From an uncultured Verrucomicrobiota bacterium (lineage in GTDB: Bacteria; Verrucomicrobiota; Verrucomicrobiia; Opitutales; Opitutaceae): a stretch of 64,000 bases of DNA. The position numbers and the translations under genes are program-made. Under the pieces are notes generated by a model. The model did no database searches, was not told the DNA's origin, and saw only the letters and a program-made list of their open reading frames with translations. Positions 9,165 to 18,375 of the stretch are shown in pieces; within the stretch, counting starts at the first letter, position 1; each line of letters opens with the position of its first letter. Location of the stretch: positions 1 to 64,000 of the forward strand of contig CAIQAB010000029.1 in NCBI GenBank assembly GCA_903869675.1, written 5' to 3'.

Positions 9165-9818
9165 ATGCTCATTACCCCTGCTTCCAAATTTATCTTCATC
9201 GGAGACTCCATCACGGACGCAGGCCGCGATCCCGCTGGTGAGGCCACCCCGTGGAACCCCCGCGCCGGCACCGGCCACGGCTACGTGTCACTGGTCGAGG
9301 CTTGGCTTGGTGCGACCCGCCCAGGCGAACGCATCCGCATAATCAACCGCGGCACCTCCGGCCACACCGTCCGCGACCTCGCCGCCCGCTGGGAAACCGA
9401 CGTCCTCGCTCCCGCTCCCGACTGGGTCTCCATTATGATCGGCATCAATGACGTGTGGCGCCAGTTCGATACCCCCCTGCGCGCCGACCTTCAAGTCCAC
9501 CTGCCCGAATACCGCGCCACTCTGGAAAATCTGGTAACCCGCACCCGGCCGCACGTAAAAGGCCTCGTGCTCGCCACCCCGTTCTTCATCGAGCCACACC
9601 GCGCCGATCCCATGCGCGCGATGATGGACGCCTACGGCGCGGTCGTGCGCGAACTGGCCACCAGCTACGATGCCGTATTCGTCGATACTCAGACCGCCTT
9701 CGATGCAGTCACCGCCCACACCCACCCGATGACCCTCGCCTGGGATCGCATCCATCCCAGCCCGACCGGCCACCTGATTCTCGCTCGCGCCTTCCTCGCC
9801 GCGCTCGGGGCGCTTTGA
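9165..9818 (+). CDS. SGNH/GDSL-family hydrolase
   Basis: 217 residues. The SGNH esterase/lipase fold is shown by block I FIGDSITDAG (catalytic Ser15), the Gly-containing block NRGTSGHTV, block III GINDVW, and block V DRIHPSPTGH with the catalytic Asp and His. No signal peptide is apparent, so it is probably cytoplasmic. The substrate cannot be read; relatives deacetylate sugars or cleave acyl esters. It lies in a run of same-strand genes from mutM to rsmG with short gaps. Confidence 0.88.
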   Translation: MLITPASKFIFIGDSITDAGRDPAGEATPWNPRAGTGHGYVSLVEAWLGATRPGERIRIINRGTSGHTVRDLAARWETDVLAPAPDWVSIMIGINDVWRQFDTPLRADLQVHLPEYRATLENLVTRTRPHVKGLVLATPFFIEPHRADPMRAMMDAYGAVVRELATSYDAVFVDTQTAFDAVTAHTHPMTLAWDRIHPSPTGHLILARAFLAALGAL

Positions 9819-9829
9819 TCTTTCACGCC

Positions 9830-10168
9830 ATGCCTACCCTGTTCGAACGCATTATCGCTCGGGAAATCCCCGCAAAAATCGAGCACGAGGACGAACACTG
9901 TATAGTCATCCACGACATAGCCCCGGCCGCCCCGGTTCACCTGCTCCTCATTCCCAAGGTGATTATCCCACGCGTGGGTGAAGCCACCCCGGCGGATCAG
10001 GCCGCGCTCGGACACCTGCTGCTCATCGCCGGAGTGATCGCGGAAAAACTAGGTCTCGAACGTGGCTTCCGCCTCGTGATCAACCACGGGCCCGACGCCT
10101 GCGAAACCGTTCCCCATCTCCACGTCCACCTTCTCGCCCGCCGCCAGCTAAACTGGCCGCCGGGCTGA
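9830..10168 (+). CDS. HIT (histidine triad) family nucleotide-binding protein
   Basis: 112 residues from the ATG at 9830, the size of HinT-type proteins. The C-terminus holds the histidine triad HLHVHLLA, and FRLVINHGPDACETVPHLH matches the HinT consensus. These enzymes hydrolyse purine nucleoside phosphoramidates and acyl-adenylates. The N-terminal FERIIAREIPAKIEHEDEHC is typical. It lies 11 bases after the SGNH gene and 8 bases before rsmG. Confidence 0.93.
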   Translation: MPTLFERIIAREIPAKIEHEDEHCIVIHDIAPAAPVHLLLIPKVIIPRVGEATPADQAALGHLLLIAGVIAEKLGLERGFRLVINHGPDACETVPHLHVHLLARRQLNWPPG

Positions 10169-10176
10169 GCGCTCCC

Positions 10177-10866
10177 ATGCCGCAACACCCGCGTCCCGCT
10201 TCCGCCGCCACCCCGCATCCCGAGCCGCCACCGCCCTTTCCGGCCGCGCCCCCGGAGGCCTCGCGCGGTTTGACGCCTGATGTCATAGCCCGCCTCGACG
10301 CCTACGGACGCGAACTCGCTTCCGGCGGTGTGATCCGCGGACTCATAGGCCCTCGCGAAGTGCCCCGCCTCTGGGACCGCCACCTCCTCAATTGCGCCGC
10401 GCTCGCCGAATTGATCCAGCCGGGCGAACTCGTGGCCGATATCGGCACCGGCGCCGGCCTGCCCGGACTCGTGCTCGCCCTCGCCAGGCCTGACTTGCGC
10501 GTCATTTTGATCGAACCCCTCCTCAGACGCTGCGATTTTCTAGCCGAGATGATAAAGCGCTTCGGCCTCGGCAAACGCGTATCCATCCGACGTGGTAAAG
10601 CCAACGTCGTGCCCACTAGCCAGGCCGACGTCGTCACTTCCCGCGCCGTCGCCGCCCTCGACGAACTCGCCGCCTGGAGCCTGCCCCACGCTCGCGTCGG
10701 CGGTCGCTTGCTCGCCCTCAAGGGCCAACGCGCCGCCGAAGAACTCGCCGCCGCCCTCCCGGTGCTCGGCCGCTGGGGGGCCGAAGCGGATGCCAGCGTC
10801 GAACCCTGCGGGGCCGCCTGGTTGGAAAGCCCGGTTCTCGTGGTCCGCGCCACGCGGCGGCGTTGA
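10177..10866 (+). CDS. rsmG: 16S rRNA (guanine-527-N7)-methyltransferase RsmG
   Basis: 229 residues. RsmG methylates G527 of 16S rRNA using S-adenosylmethionine. The SAM-binding motif VADIGTGAGLPGLVLAL, the preceding WDRHLLNCAAL and the VTSRAVAALDELAAWSLP segment are diagnostic. A Pro/Ala-rich N-terminal extension of about 30 residues precedes the fold; the ATG at 10177 could be upstream of the true start, but no better candidate is seen. It converges on dprA with 10 bases between stops. Confidence 0.94.
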   Translation: MPQHPRPASAATPHPEPPPPFPAAPPEASRGLTPDVIARLDAYGRELASGGVIRGLIGPREVPRLWDRHLLNCAALAELIQPGELVADIGTGAGLPGLVLALARPDLRVILIEPLLRRCDFLAEMIKRFGLGKRVSIRRGKANVVPTSQADVVTSRAVAALDELAAWSLPHARVGGRLLALKGQRAAEELAAALPVLGRWGAEADASVEPCGAAWLESPVLVVRATRRR

Positions 10867-10876
10867 GCGGATCAAG

Positions 10877-11992
10877 TCAACGCGCCTCGTAGGCTCCGTC
10901 CACCCGCTTCGCGACGAGTCGCTTCAACTCCAGCATCATCAACGTGGCCGCAAGCGCGGGACTGGCCAAACCTGTGATTTCCACCAGGGCATCCACCGAA
11001 AGAATGGCTCCACCGGCGAAACATCCCAGCACCCGCGCCTCGTCCGCACCGAGTCCAGTCACCCCAGGCGAAGCTGCCGCCTTGGCCGGGATCGGCGCCA
11101 CCCCCGCCGGCCCGAATCCCTCCAAATAATTCAATTCGCCCAAAACATCATCCACCGAAGTCAATAAAGTCGCCCCGTCACGAATGAGCTGGTGGCAACC
11201 CGCACTGCTCGGCTGGTCGATGCGCCCAGGGACCGCAAACACGAGCCGCCCCTGCTCACCGGCGAACTTCGCCGTGATCATCGAACCACCGCTTACATCG
11301 CTCTCCACCACAATAACCGCGCGACTCATGCCTGCCACGATACGGTTGCGCATGGCGAAAGACTGCTTGTCCGCCCGCCGGCCGAAGGGGAACTCCGTGA
11401 GCACCGCTCCTCGCTCCTCGATACGACGATAGAGCCCGAGGTTCTCCGGCGGGTAGACGATATCGATGCCGTTGCCCAATACCGCCGCCGTAAGCCCGCC
11501 CGCCTCCAGCGCCCCTTCATGAGCGTGACTGTCGATCCCGCGCGCCAACCCGCTGACCACGCAAAAGCCCAGCTTGGCCAGATCATAGCCGAGTTTCCGC
11601 GCCATAGCCTGGCCGTAGAGTGTGGTTCGTCGCGAACCCACAATGGCAACGCAAGGCGAATCAAAGGTGTAATCACCTCGCCGATACAAACCGAGTGGCG
11701 CGTCCGGCAACTCGCGTAACAACGGCGGATAGCCCGGATCGCGTAAACTGACAAAGGAGGCCCCCGCCTTCGCCAGACGCTCCTCCTCCTTGGCCAAGTC
11801 CACCAAGGCTCTCCACCCGCGCAAGTTCCCGCTGATTCGGGGCCCCACACCCCTGACCGCTTCCAGCTCCGCCGCCGGCGCCTCGAACAGCCGCCGCGGA
11901 TCATCACCAAACTCCGCCAGCAGACGGTTCGTGGTAACCGGCCCGATATCGGGCAACGCATTCAGGACCAAAAATGCCTGCGTGACGGTCAT
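10877..11992 (-). CDS. dprA: DNA-processing protein DprA
   Basis: 371 residues from the ATG at 11992 (MTVTQAFLVLNALPDIGPV); an in-frame ATG at 12001 and more upstream frame exist but add no homologous sequence. DprA protects incoming single-stranded DNA and loads RecA during natural transformation. An N-terminal helix-hairpin-helix-like part (VRGVGPRISGNL) precedes the Rossmann-like core with GSRRTTLYGQ, VVSGLARGID, and the NRIVAGMS and GRIDQPSSAGCHQLIRDGA motifs. A C-terminal winged-helix-like segment ends the protein. Confidence 0.95.
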   Translation of the reverse strand: MTVTQAFLVLNALPDIGPVTTNRLLAEFGDDPRRLFEAPAAELEAVRGVGPRISGNLRGWRALVDLAKEEERLAKAGASFVSLRDPGYPPLLRELPDAPLGLYRRGDYTFDSPCVAIVGSRRTTLYGQAMARKLGYDLAKLGFCVVSGLARGIDSHAHEGALEAGGLTAAVLGNGIDIVYPPENLGLYRRIEERGAVLTEFPFGRRADKQSFAMRNRIVAGMSRAVIVVESDVSGGSMITAKFAGEQGRLVFAVPGRIDQPSSAGCHQLIRDGATLLTSVDDVLGELNYLEGFGPAGVAPIPAKAAASPGVTGLGADEARVLGCFAGGAILSVDALVEITGLASPALAATLMMLELKRLVAKRVDGAYEAR

Positions 11993-12234
11993 TTCACCCA
12001 TTTGCGCCAAGCTGCCCGGCGATTGCTCCGGGAGGCAATTCCGGAAACACCGGACCCAACAGAAACCCGCGGGCGTCAATCGGATTACCTGCCACGCCCC
12101 TTGCCTGCGTTACAAAGCTTGAGGACGGAGCAGCACCCTGGATCAGCTCAGGTAATTCGCCGAAGCCAGCAATCTCTTGGACAGTTAACCCGAAGGACCA
12201 TTACAGCCTGACGATCCTCCTGCCCGAGGGCCAC

Positions 12235-12630
12235 TTAGGCTCTGCACACCAGCGCGGCTACCGCCATCGCCGTCGTTTCGGTATGACTGAGGGTCAGGAG
12301 CACCCCGGTCGCGCCGCGCTTGGCCAGCAGCGCGTCGCCTTGGGCGTCAAACTTCACCTTGGGCGCGCCCCGCTCGTCGTGAACAACCTCGATGGATTTC
12401 CAGCCCAACTCCGCGCCGATACCGGTGCCAAAGGCCTTCGCCACCGCCTCCTTGGCCGCAAAACGCGCCGCAAAAAACGGCGCCGGATCGCGCATACGAA
12501 GACAGTAGGCACGCTCCGCCTCGGTGAACGTGTAATCGATAAACCGCTCACCCTGCCGCGACCAGACTCCGCGCAGACGGGCGACGTCGCAAAGATCACA
12601 ACCAAGACCAAGCACGTGTCCGGAGATCAT
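12235..12630 (-). CDS. acpS: Holo-[acyl-carrier-protein] synthase
   Basis: 131 residues. AcpS transfers 4'-phosphopantetheine from CoA to the ACP serine. The Mg-binding GLGCDLCDVARL and the FFAARFAAKEAVAKAFGTGI motif are present. It could activate the free ACP at 18.4 kb and the ACP domain of the fusion at 38-42 kb; no other phosphopantetheinyl transferase is in the window. It lies 10 bases after pdxJ on the same strand, a common pairing. Confidence 0.95.
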   Translation of the reverse strand: MISGHVLGLGCDLCDVARLRGVWSRQGERFIDYTFTEAERAYCLRMRDPAPFFAARFAAKEAVAKAFGTGIGAELGWKSIEVVHDERGAPKVKFDAQGDALLAKRGATGVLLTLSHTETTAMAVAALVCRA

Positions 12631-12640
12631 CGCGCGAAGC

Positions 12641-13390
12641 TCAGTGGGCTGGGTTCATCCGCGCCTTCATCTCCCGCACCGCCTCCTCTATTCCCGTAGA
12701 GAGCGCGCGGCTGATGATGCTATGGCCGATGTTCAGCTCATGGACCCCGGGCAGAGTCCGGATCTCGGCGACGTTGACATAGTTGATGCCGTGGCCGCCG
12801 TTGACCACAAGACCAGCGGAGTGGGCTTGGCGGGCTCCGGCGACCAAGCGGGCAAATTCCTCTGCACGGCGCGGACCGTGCCAGGCGTTGGCCCAGGCAC
12901 CGGTATGCAGCTCGATCCACGGCGCTCTCAGCTCTGCCGCCGCGTCGATCTGGATGGGATCGGCGTCGATAAAAAGACTCACCATGATGCCCGCCGCGCG
13001 CATCGCCTCACACACCGCGCGCACCCGGTCGCGCTGCCCAGCGACATCAAGCCCGCCCTCGGTGGAAATCTCCTCGCGGCTCTCGGGCACCAAGCAAACC
13101 GACTCAGGTCTCACCTTCAGCGCAAACTCGGTCATGGCTGGGGTGCAGGCCATCTCTAGGTTGATGCGAGTGCGAGCAACCTCGCGCAGGCGCCAGACAT
13201 CGCGTTCCTGAATGTGTCGGCGGTCCTCGCGGAGGTGGATGGTGATGCCGTCTGCACCCGCGCGCTCGGCCTGCGTGGCAAGCTCCACCGGATCCGGCTC
13301 CACCGGACCGCCAACGGTCGCAGCGTAGCCCCGGTAACGCGCCTGCCGCAAAGTCGCAGCGTGATCGATGTTGACGCCAAGGAGTATCAT
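12641..13390 (-). CDS. pdxJ: Pyridoxine 5'-phosphate synthase
   Basis: 249 residues from the ATG at 13390 ([18 protein letters not shown]); an ATG at 13402 is also possible. PdxJ condenses deoxyxylulose 5-phosphate with 3-amino-2-oxopropyl phosphate to make the vitamin B6 ring. The TIM-barrel motifs [24 protein letters not shown] and [14 protein letters not shown] are clear, and it ends in [14 protein letters not shown]. It is cotranscribed with acpS and divergent from the VC0807-family gene. Confidence 0.97.
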   Translation of the reverse strand: MILLGVNIDHAATLRQARYRGYAATVGGPVEPDPVELATQAERAGADGITIHLREDRRHIQERDVWRLREVARTRINLEMACTPAMTEFALKVRPESVCLVPESREEISTEGGLDVAGQRDRVRAVCEAMRAAGIMVSLFIDADPIQIDAAAELRAPWIELHTGAWANAWHGPRRAEEFARLVAGARQAHSAGLVVNGGHGINYVNVAEIRTLPGVHELNIGHSIISRALSTGIEEAVREMKARMNPAH

Positions 13391-13475
13391 GAGAGGAACC
13401 ATTAACTGGCAGACCGCGGCGGGAAAGAAGGGATTTCGCTTCCGCCCAGCCCATCGGAGTCTTTGCTTATGGGCG

Positions 13476-14201
13476 ATGACGTCCCAGCACCCCAAACAGG
13501 AAAACCTGCTGCTCAACCTCGCCTTCAATCTAGCGATTCCTTGGGCCGCCTTGTCCTACCTGAGCAAGCCGGAGCGCCTAGGGCCGACGTGGGCGCTGGT
13601 AATTGCGGTAGCCCTGCCCTTGGCCTACGGAATATGGGATTTCCTGGCTCGCAGGAAAATGAATTTCATGTCGATCCTCGGCCTCGTGAGCGTAGCAGCC
13701 TCAGGCGGTCTGGGGCTGCTCAAAGCCGATGGCATTTGGTTCGCGGTTAAAAGTGGGATCGTGCCAACCCTAATCGGCCTTGCAGTGCTCATCTCCGCCC
13801 GCACCAAACGCCCACTGGTTAATGAATTGCTGTATAATGAGCAGATGATCGACGTCGTGCGCATTGATGCGAAACTGGCCGAAACCGGAGGCCGCTCCTC
13901 TTTCGAACGGCTGCTCAGCCAGTCTAGCCTGCTCCTCACGGCGAGCTTTCTAGGAAGCGGCGCACTCAATTTTATCGTGGCCTACCTAGTCATTAAAAGC
14001 CCGGCCGGCTCGGAGGCTTTTAACAAAGAGATGGCCCGGTTGCATCTACTCGATCTGTTTTTCGTCACCGTGCCGAGCATGGGAATGATGATGTTCGCCC
14101 TCTGGCGACTTTTAAACGGGATCCAACGGCTTACCGGGCTCGAAATCGAAGATATGTTCCACCCCAGGCCGGACAAGTCCGCAACCTCCCCAAAAGCCTG
14201 A
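13476..14201 (+). CDS. VC0807-family integral membrane protein
   Basis: 241 residues from the ATG at 13476. The sequence resembles the VC0807 family of uncharacterised inner-membrane proteins: [39 protein letters not shown], then IPTL-like and [16 protein letters not shown] segments. About six hydrophobic segments are visible. Function is unknown. It is divergent from pdxJ (85-base gap) and 10 bases upstream of the MoeB-like gene, so those two may form an operon. Confidence 0.75.
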   Translation: MTSQHPKQENLLLNLAFNLAIPWAALSYLSKPERLGPTWALVIAVALPLAYGIWDFLARRKMNFMSILGLVSVAASGGLGLLKADGIWFAVKSGIVPTLIGLAVLISARTKRPLVNELLYNEQMIDVVRIDAKLAETGGRSSFERLLSQSSLLLTASFLGSGALNFIVAYLVIKSPAGSEAFNKEMARLHLLDLFFVTVPSMGMMMFALWRLLNGIQRLTGLEIEDMFHPRPDKSATSPKA

Positions 14202-14211
14202 GGGCGGTCCA

Positions 14212-15324
14212 ATGCTCTCCGCCGCCGAGCTCGTCCGCTACCAGCGCCACCTCGGTCTGGCTGGGTTCGGACCGGAGGCGCAGACAAAGCTGAAAGCCAG
14301 CTCAGTGCTGGTGGTGGGCGTGGGCGGGCTCGGTTGTCCCGCCCTGCTCTACCTCGCCGCCGCCGGCGTCGGTCGCTTGGTTGTGATCGATCCCGACCGT
14401 GTGGAATTATCCAACCTGCAGCGCCAACTGCTTTTCACCACCGAGGATATCGGCCAACCAAAGGCCAAGACCGCCGCGCATCGCCTGCGTGCGCTCAACC
14501 CGGAAATCGTGATCGAAGCGATAGTCGCCCGCTTCGAACGGGCCAACGCACTCGCTCTAGTCGGCGCGGCCGACGTGGTGGTAGACGGATCGGACAATTT
14601 CGCCACGCGCTACCTCGTGAACGACGCCTGCGTGCTGGCCGGACGTCCTTTCGTGCACGCGGCCATCCAGGGATTTGAGGGGCAGGCGAGCGTCTTCAAT
14701 TGGCGCGGAGGGCCGACCTACCGTTGCCTTTTCCCCGCGCCTCCTCCGCCGGGCGCTGGACCGAGCTGCTCCGAAGCCGGCGTGTTGGGCGTATTGCCAG
14801 GTATGCTTGGAACGCTCCAAGCCACCGAGACGATCAAGCTTCTCGCCGGGATCGGCGAACCCCTCTCGGGGCGCGTCTTGCTCTGGGACGCCTGGAGCCT
14901 CTCGATCCGCATTATAGCGCTGACGGCCGATCCGCGTTCCCGCATGATCACCGAGTTGCCGCCGGATCCAGTTGGCGAAGTCTGCCCGGCTGATAGCGGC
15001 AAACCTCTTGATCTCAGGGAGGAACTTGACGCCGACGCCCTGCGCGCACGGCTCAGCGACCTACAGCTGATCGACGTTCGCGAGACCCCGGAACGAGCCA
15101 GCGGCGCGATCGGCGCTTCGGTGCACGTGCCACTGGACCGGTTGGCCACCGTCGATCTGCTCGCGCTCGGGCTCGAGCCAAGCCGCCCCACGGTGGTATA
15201 TTGCTCCGGAGGTGTGCGCAGCCGGCGTGCGGTGCAGGCCTTACGGGAGAAACAAGGATTTACCGACGTGCGGGGCCTGCACGGTGGCTATCAGGCCTGG
15301 ATGGCGCGACTGGCGGCGGACTAA
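14212..15324 (+). CDS. moeB: MoeB/ThiF-type adenylyltransferase with C-terminal rhodanese domain (MoeZ-like)
   Basis: 370 residues. The E1-like domain (1-250) adenylates the C-terminus of a sulfur-carrier protein such as MoaD or ThiS. It has the nucleotide motif VLVVGVGGLGCPAL, the RQLLF segment and the catalytic-region Cys186 (SCSEAGVLGV). The rhodanese domain (about 275-370) carries the active Cys331 in VVYCSGGVRSRRA and would supply sulfur as a persulfide. The zinc-binding CxxC pairs seen in many MoeB proteins are not obvious. The carrier partner is not in the window, so the molybdopterin versus thiamine role is open. Confidence 0.9.
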   Translation: MLSAAELVRYQRHLGLAGFGPEAQTKLKASSVLVVGVGGLGCPALLYLAAAGVGRLVVIDPDRVELSNLQRQLLFTTEDIGQPKAKTAAHRLRALNPEIVIEAIVARFERANALALVGAADVVVDGSDNFATRYLVNDACVLAGRPFVHAAIQGFEGQASVFNWRGGPTYRCLFPAPPPPGAGPSCSEAGVLGVLPGMLGTLQATETIKLLAGIGEPLSGRVLLWDAWSLSIRIIALTADPRSRMITELPPDPVGEVCPADSGKPLDLREELDADALRARLSDLQLIDVRETPERASGAIGASVHVPLDRLATVDLLALGLEPSRPTVVYCSGGVRSRRAVQALREKQGFTDVRGLHGGYQAWMARLAAD

Positions 15325-15336
15325 AGCCCGCCACGC

Positions 15337-16635
15337 TCAGACGCGCTGCTCGGCAGGGACAAAATCGCGCAAGGGCGCGCCAACGTAGACCTGGCGCGGA
15401 CGGTAGATTTTCAGCTTCGGGTTGGCCGCGACTTCTCGCCACTGAGCGATCCAGCCCGGCATACGCCCGAGGGCAAACATCACGGTAAACATGTTCTCGG
15501 GGATGCCGAGCGCGCGCATGATAAGGCCGGAGTAGAAATCGACGTTGGGGTAGAGTTTGCGCTGCACGAAGTAGTCATCGTTCAGGGCACACTCTTCCAG
15601 CTTCATCGCGATATTGAGAAGGGGATCGTCCTTGATGCCGAGGGAGGCGAGGGCCTTGTAGAAGGAGGCCTTGATGATCTTCGCGCGCGGATCGTAGTTC
15701 TTGTAGACACGGTGGCCAAAGCCCATCAGCCGGTCACCTTTGCCGGACTTGGCGGCGGCGATAAACCGGGTGCCGTCGTCACCGTCGGCGTGGATGTTTT
15801 TTAGCATCTCGATCACGGCCATGTTGGCACCGCCATGAAGCGGGCCCCATAGAGCGTTTACCCCAGCGGAGACCGAGGCGAAAACATTTGCCCCGGCGGA
15901 GGCGACCATGCGGACGGTCGAGGTCGAGCAATTCTGCTCGTGATCGGCATGGAGCAGGAGGAATAAGTTCAACGCGGACGCGACCTCAGGGGTAGGCGTG
16001 TAGTCGGCGTAGGGCTCCGAAAACATCAGGTGCAGGAAGTTTTCACAGTAGCCGATCTGTGGATTCGGATGATTAATCGGCAGGCCACGGGAAACCCGAT
16101 ACGAACAAGCCGCAATGGTGCGGACCTTGGAGATCGCGATAGCCGCCGCTTCATCAAAATGCTGGAGGTCGGCTTGGTGGTTGTTGCTGGCCAGATGCGG
16201 ATGATAGGCGCCGAGCGCGTTCATTGTGGCCGAGAGGATGGCCATCGGATGGGCGCCGGTGGGGAAGCCCTCGATGAAACGAATCAGATCCTGGCGCAAC
16301 GGAGCGTGCTTGGTCAGAAGCGCGGAGAAAGAGGAGTGCTGCGTGGGCGTGGGCAGTTCACCGTTCATGACCAGCAGGGAGGTCTCGATGAAGTTGGACT
16401 TCTCGGCGAGTTGCTCGATGGGGTAACCGCGGTAGCGCAGGATGCCGACCTCGCCGTCGATAAAGGTGATCTTGCTGAGGCAGGAACCTGTGTTACCGAA
16501 ACCGTCGTCGTAGGTGATACAGCCGGTGTCACCACGCAGCTTGCCGATATCAATGGCCTTTTCGCCTTCGGAACCCGTGATTATCGGGAGAGAGAGTTCC
16601 TTGCCGTCGATATTCAGGGTAGCGGTGTGGGCCAT
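15337..16635 (-). CDS. gltA: Citrate synthase
   Basis: 432 residues from the ATG at 16635, the length of the hexameric type II enzymes. It condenses oxaloacetate and acetyl-CoA at the start of the TCA cycle. The motifs [27 protein letters not shown], the catalytic-His segments [17 protein letters not shown] and [15 protein letters not shown], and the catalytic-Asp region NVDFYSGLI are all present. Longer in-frame starts (to 16677) have no support. It is a single gene, convergent with moeB. Confidence 0.97.
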   Translation of the reverse strand: MAHTATLNIDGKELSLPIITGSEGEKAIDIGKLRGDTGCITYDDGFGNTGSCLSKITFIDGEVGILRYRGYPIEQLAEKSNFIETSLLVMNGELPTPTQHSSFSALLTKHAPLRQDLIRFIEGFPTGAHPMAILSATMNALGAYHPHLASNNHQADLQHFDEAAAIAISKVRTIAACSYRVSRGLPINHPNPQIGYCENFLHLMFSEPYADYTPTPEVASALNLFLLLHADHEQNCSTSTVRMVASAGANVFASVSAGVNALWGPLHGGANMAVIEMLKNIHADGDDGTRFIAAAKSGKGDRLMGFGHRVYKNYDPRAKIIKASFYKALASLGIKDDPLLNIAMKLEECALNDDYFVQRKLYPNVDFYSGLIMRALGIPENMFTVMFALGRMPGWIAQWREVAANPKLKIYRPRQVYVGAPLRDFVPAEQRV

Positions 16636-16787
16636 GTTGGAGCGAAGAGAGCAAATAGGGTGCGCCTTGCAAAGCAAAGTCGCCCGTTCACGGGGATTTG
16701 ACCCGGAGCCATTAGATGCGGCACACCGAGGGGTAAGGTAAAGTTACACCTGACTGCTTGATAGTCCGCTGGCGCAGCCGGGCCGCA

Positions 16788-17435
16788 TCAGGCTCCAGCC
16801 AGCGCCGGGGCAGCGACCGAGACGAAGTTGCGGTAAATTCCTAAACCCTTGGCCTGGCTTTTTTCAGGATGAAACTGCGTCGCGAAACACCGACCACGCG
16901 CAATCGCGGCCGTGAAGACGCCGCCGTAGTCACATTCGGCCAAAACGAGCCTCGGATCGCTTGGCACACAATGAAAACTATGCACGAAGTAGAACGCCTC
17001 CCCTTCCGTCGCTAAACCTGCTCGAAGCGGCGTATCGAGTTGGGTAAAACGGACCGTATTCCAGCCCATGTGGGGAATTTTATACTCCGGAGGACGCACA
17101 AACCGGATCACCCGACCAGGTAAAATCCCAAGCCCGGCGGTGCCCTCCGGCCCACCCTCTTCAGAGTGATCAAAAAGCGCCTGCAAACCCAGGCATACCC
17201 CGAGAAAAGGGCGATCAGCCGCTATCCACTCACGCAACGTGTGATCCAGACCAGTGGCGCGCAGCGACGCCACACAGTCGCGTAGCGCACCCACCCCGGG
17301 CAAAACGAGTCCGTCAGCGTGGGCGTCCGCAACCTCCCCTGGCGTGCGCACGACCCGCAACTCCGCCCCCACCGCCTCGAGGGCCTTGGTGACAGAACGG
17401 AGATTACAGATGCCGTTATCTATGACCGCGATCAT
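16788..17435 (-). CDS. hisH: Imidazole glycerol phosphate synthase subunit HisH
   Basis: 215 residues. HisH is the glutaminase that feeds ammonia to HisF in histidine synthesis. MIAVIDNGICNLRSVTKALE starts the class I amidotransferase fold; the nucleophile Cys81 is in FLGVCLGLQALF, and His/Glu are in FATQFHPEKSQ. It is 9 bases downstream of hisB on the same strand. The rest of the his pathway (hisF, hisA) is not in this window. Confidence 0.97.
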   Translation of the reverse strand: MIAVIDNGICNLRSVTKALEAVGAELRVVRTPGEVADAHADGLVLPGVGALRDCVASLRATGLDHTLREWIAADRPFLGVCLGLQALFDHSEEGGPEGTAGLGILPGRVIRFVRPPEYKIPHMGWNTVRFTQLDTPLRAGLATEGEAFYFVHSFHCVPSDPRLVLAECDYGGVFTAAIARGRCFATQFHPEKSQAKGLGIYRNFVSVAAPALAGA

Positions 17436-17444
17436 GGCTGCGAA

Positions 17445-18041
17445 TCAGATCAAGCCCTTCGTGCTGGGGATTTGATCCGCACTGCGGGGATCAACACGCA
17501 CGGCCGCATCAATGGCCCGGGCCATACATTTAAAAATAGCCTCCGCGACGTGATGGGGCTCCTCGCCGTAATCGAGCTTCACGTGCAGATTGCAAGCCAA
17601 GGCATTGCTAAATCCACGACAGAATTCCTTAACCAATATGAGGTTAAAGTCGCGCACATACATGGTGGGAGCGGTAACGTCATACACCAGCGCGGCACGC
17701 CCGGAGAGATCGACGACCACGCGCGCCAGCGCCTCATCCATGGGGACGAGAAAAAAGCCGTAGCGAACGATGCCCTTTTTATCGCCAAGCGCTTTTTTAA
17801 AGGCTTCGCCAAGGACCAAGCCCACGTCCTCGACGGTGTGGTGGTAGTCCACGGCAACATCGCCAACACAAGTGAGATCGAGGTCAAAATGCCCATGCTT
17901 GGCAAACAAGGTCAGCATATGGTCAAAGAAGGGCACGCCCGTGGCGATGCTGGAACGGCCGGAGCCATCCACGTTGAGGGCGAGTTTAATATCAGTCTCG
18001 GCAGTCTTGCGAGCGATAGAGGCGGTGCGGGAGGCAGACAT
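17445..18041 (-). CDS. hisB: Imidazoleglycerol-phosphate dehydratase
   Basis: 198 residues, the monofunctional dehydratase without the phosphatase domain found in enteric HisB. It has the family motifs [32 protein letters not shown] and the second metal-binding set [20 protein letters not shown]. It forms a two-gene unit with hisH. ATG at 18041; the 334 bases upstream separate it from the divergent ACP gene. Confidence 0.97.
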   Translation of the reverse strand: MSASRTASIARKTAETDIKLALNVDGSGRSSIATGVPFFDHMLTLFAKHGHFDLDLTCVGDVAVDYHHTVEDVGLVLGEAFKKALGDKKGIVRYGFFLVPMDEALARVVVDLSGRAALVYDVTAPTMYVRDFNLILVKEFCRGFSNALACNLHVKLDYGEEPHHVAEAIFKCMARAIDAAVRVDPRSADQIPSTKGLI

Positions 18042-18260
18042 GGGGGAAAGCTAGGAGAGATAAGGCGAAAAAGTCGAAGATCGAAAATTAAGACGGGCGT
18101 CTCCCAAAAACGCCCAAGTCAGAGGCACGACTTCTGGCTCCTGCCACTAAGCCCGCAAGACGCCCACAAGGGGGTGGCACCCAGCGCAAATATCTTTTAC
18201 CTTTGCACAATAATCAGTTCAGCGCCGAGGTATAACCTAGCCAAAAGTTTATAGCCTATT

Positions 18261-18289
18261 TTGAAAGCGTTCACAAAACTAAGATAAAT
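18261..18289 (+). promoter_or_regulatory. Candidate sigma-70 promoter of the ACP/ketoacyl-synthase operon
   Basis: TTGAAA (18261-18266) is followed, after 16-17 bases, by GATAAA/ATAAAT (18283-18289) in an AT-rich stretch of an otherwise GC-rich sequence. The site is about 90 bases upstream of the ACP start. It is a by-eye match only. Confidence 0.35.
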
Positions 18290-18327
18290 CATTTGGAGCC
18301 TTAAACATACTTCCGGCAACATGACCT

Positions 18328-18355
18328 AACCCACAGCATGAATATGGCTGGGTTA
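18328..18355. promoter_or_regulatory. Inverted repeat upstream of the ACP gene
   Basis: TAACCCA (18328-18334) and TGGGTTA (18349-18355) are exact reverse complements 14 bases apart; the pairing can extend inward by AGC/GCT after one bulged base. It lies 20 bases before the ACP start codon and downstream of the promoter-like site. It could be an operator or a leader hairpin; no T-run makes a terminator unlikely. Confidence 0.4.
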
Positions 18356-18375
18356 CATTAACACTAATTGCAAAA

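Larger units (their letters stand above)
18042..18375. other. Non-coding divergent intergenic region, AT-richer than neighbours
   Basis: No gene is seen in these 334 bases between hisB (minus) and the ACP gene (plus). The hisB-proximal half holds a small inverted repeat (GGGCGT...ACGCCC around 18092-18112) without a T-run. The ACP-proximal half is AT-rich and holds the promoter-like and palindromic sites listed separately. It marks the edge between the housekeeping genes and the glycan/lipid island. Confidence 0.6.

Noticed and set aside
18092-18112. GGGCGT...ACGCCC hairpin as a terminator
   Set aside because: No T-run follows on either strand, and it lies upstream of hisB rather than after a gene.
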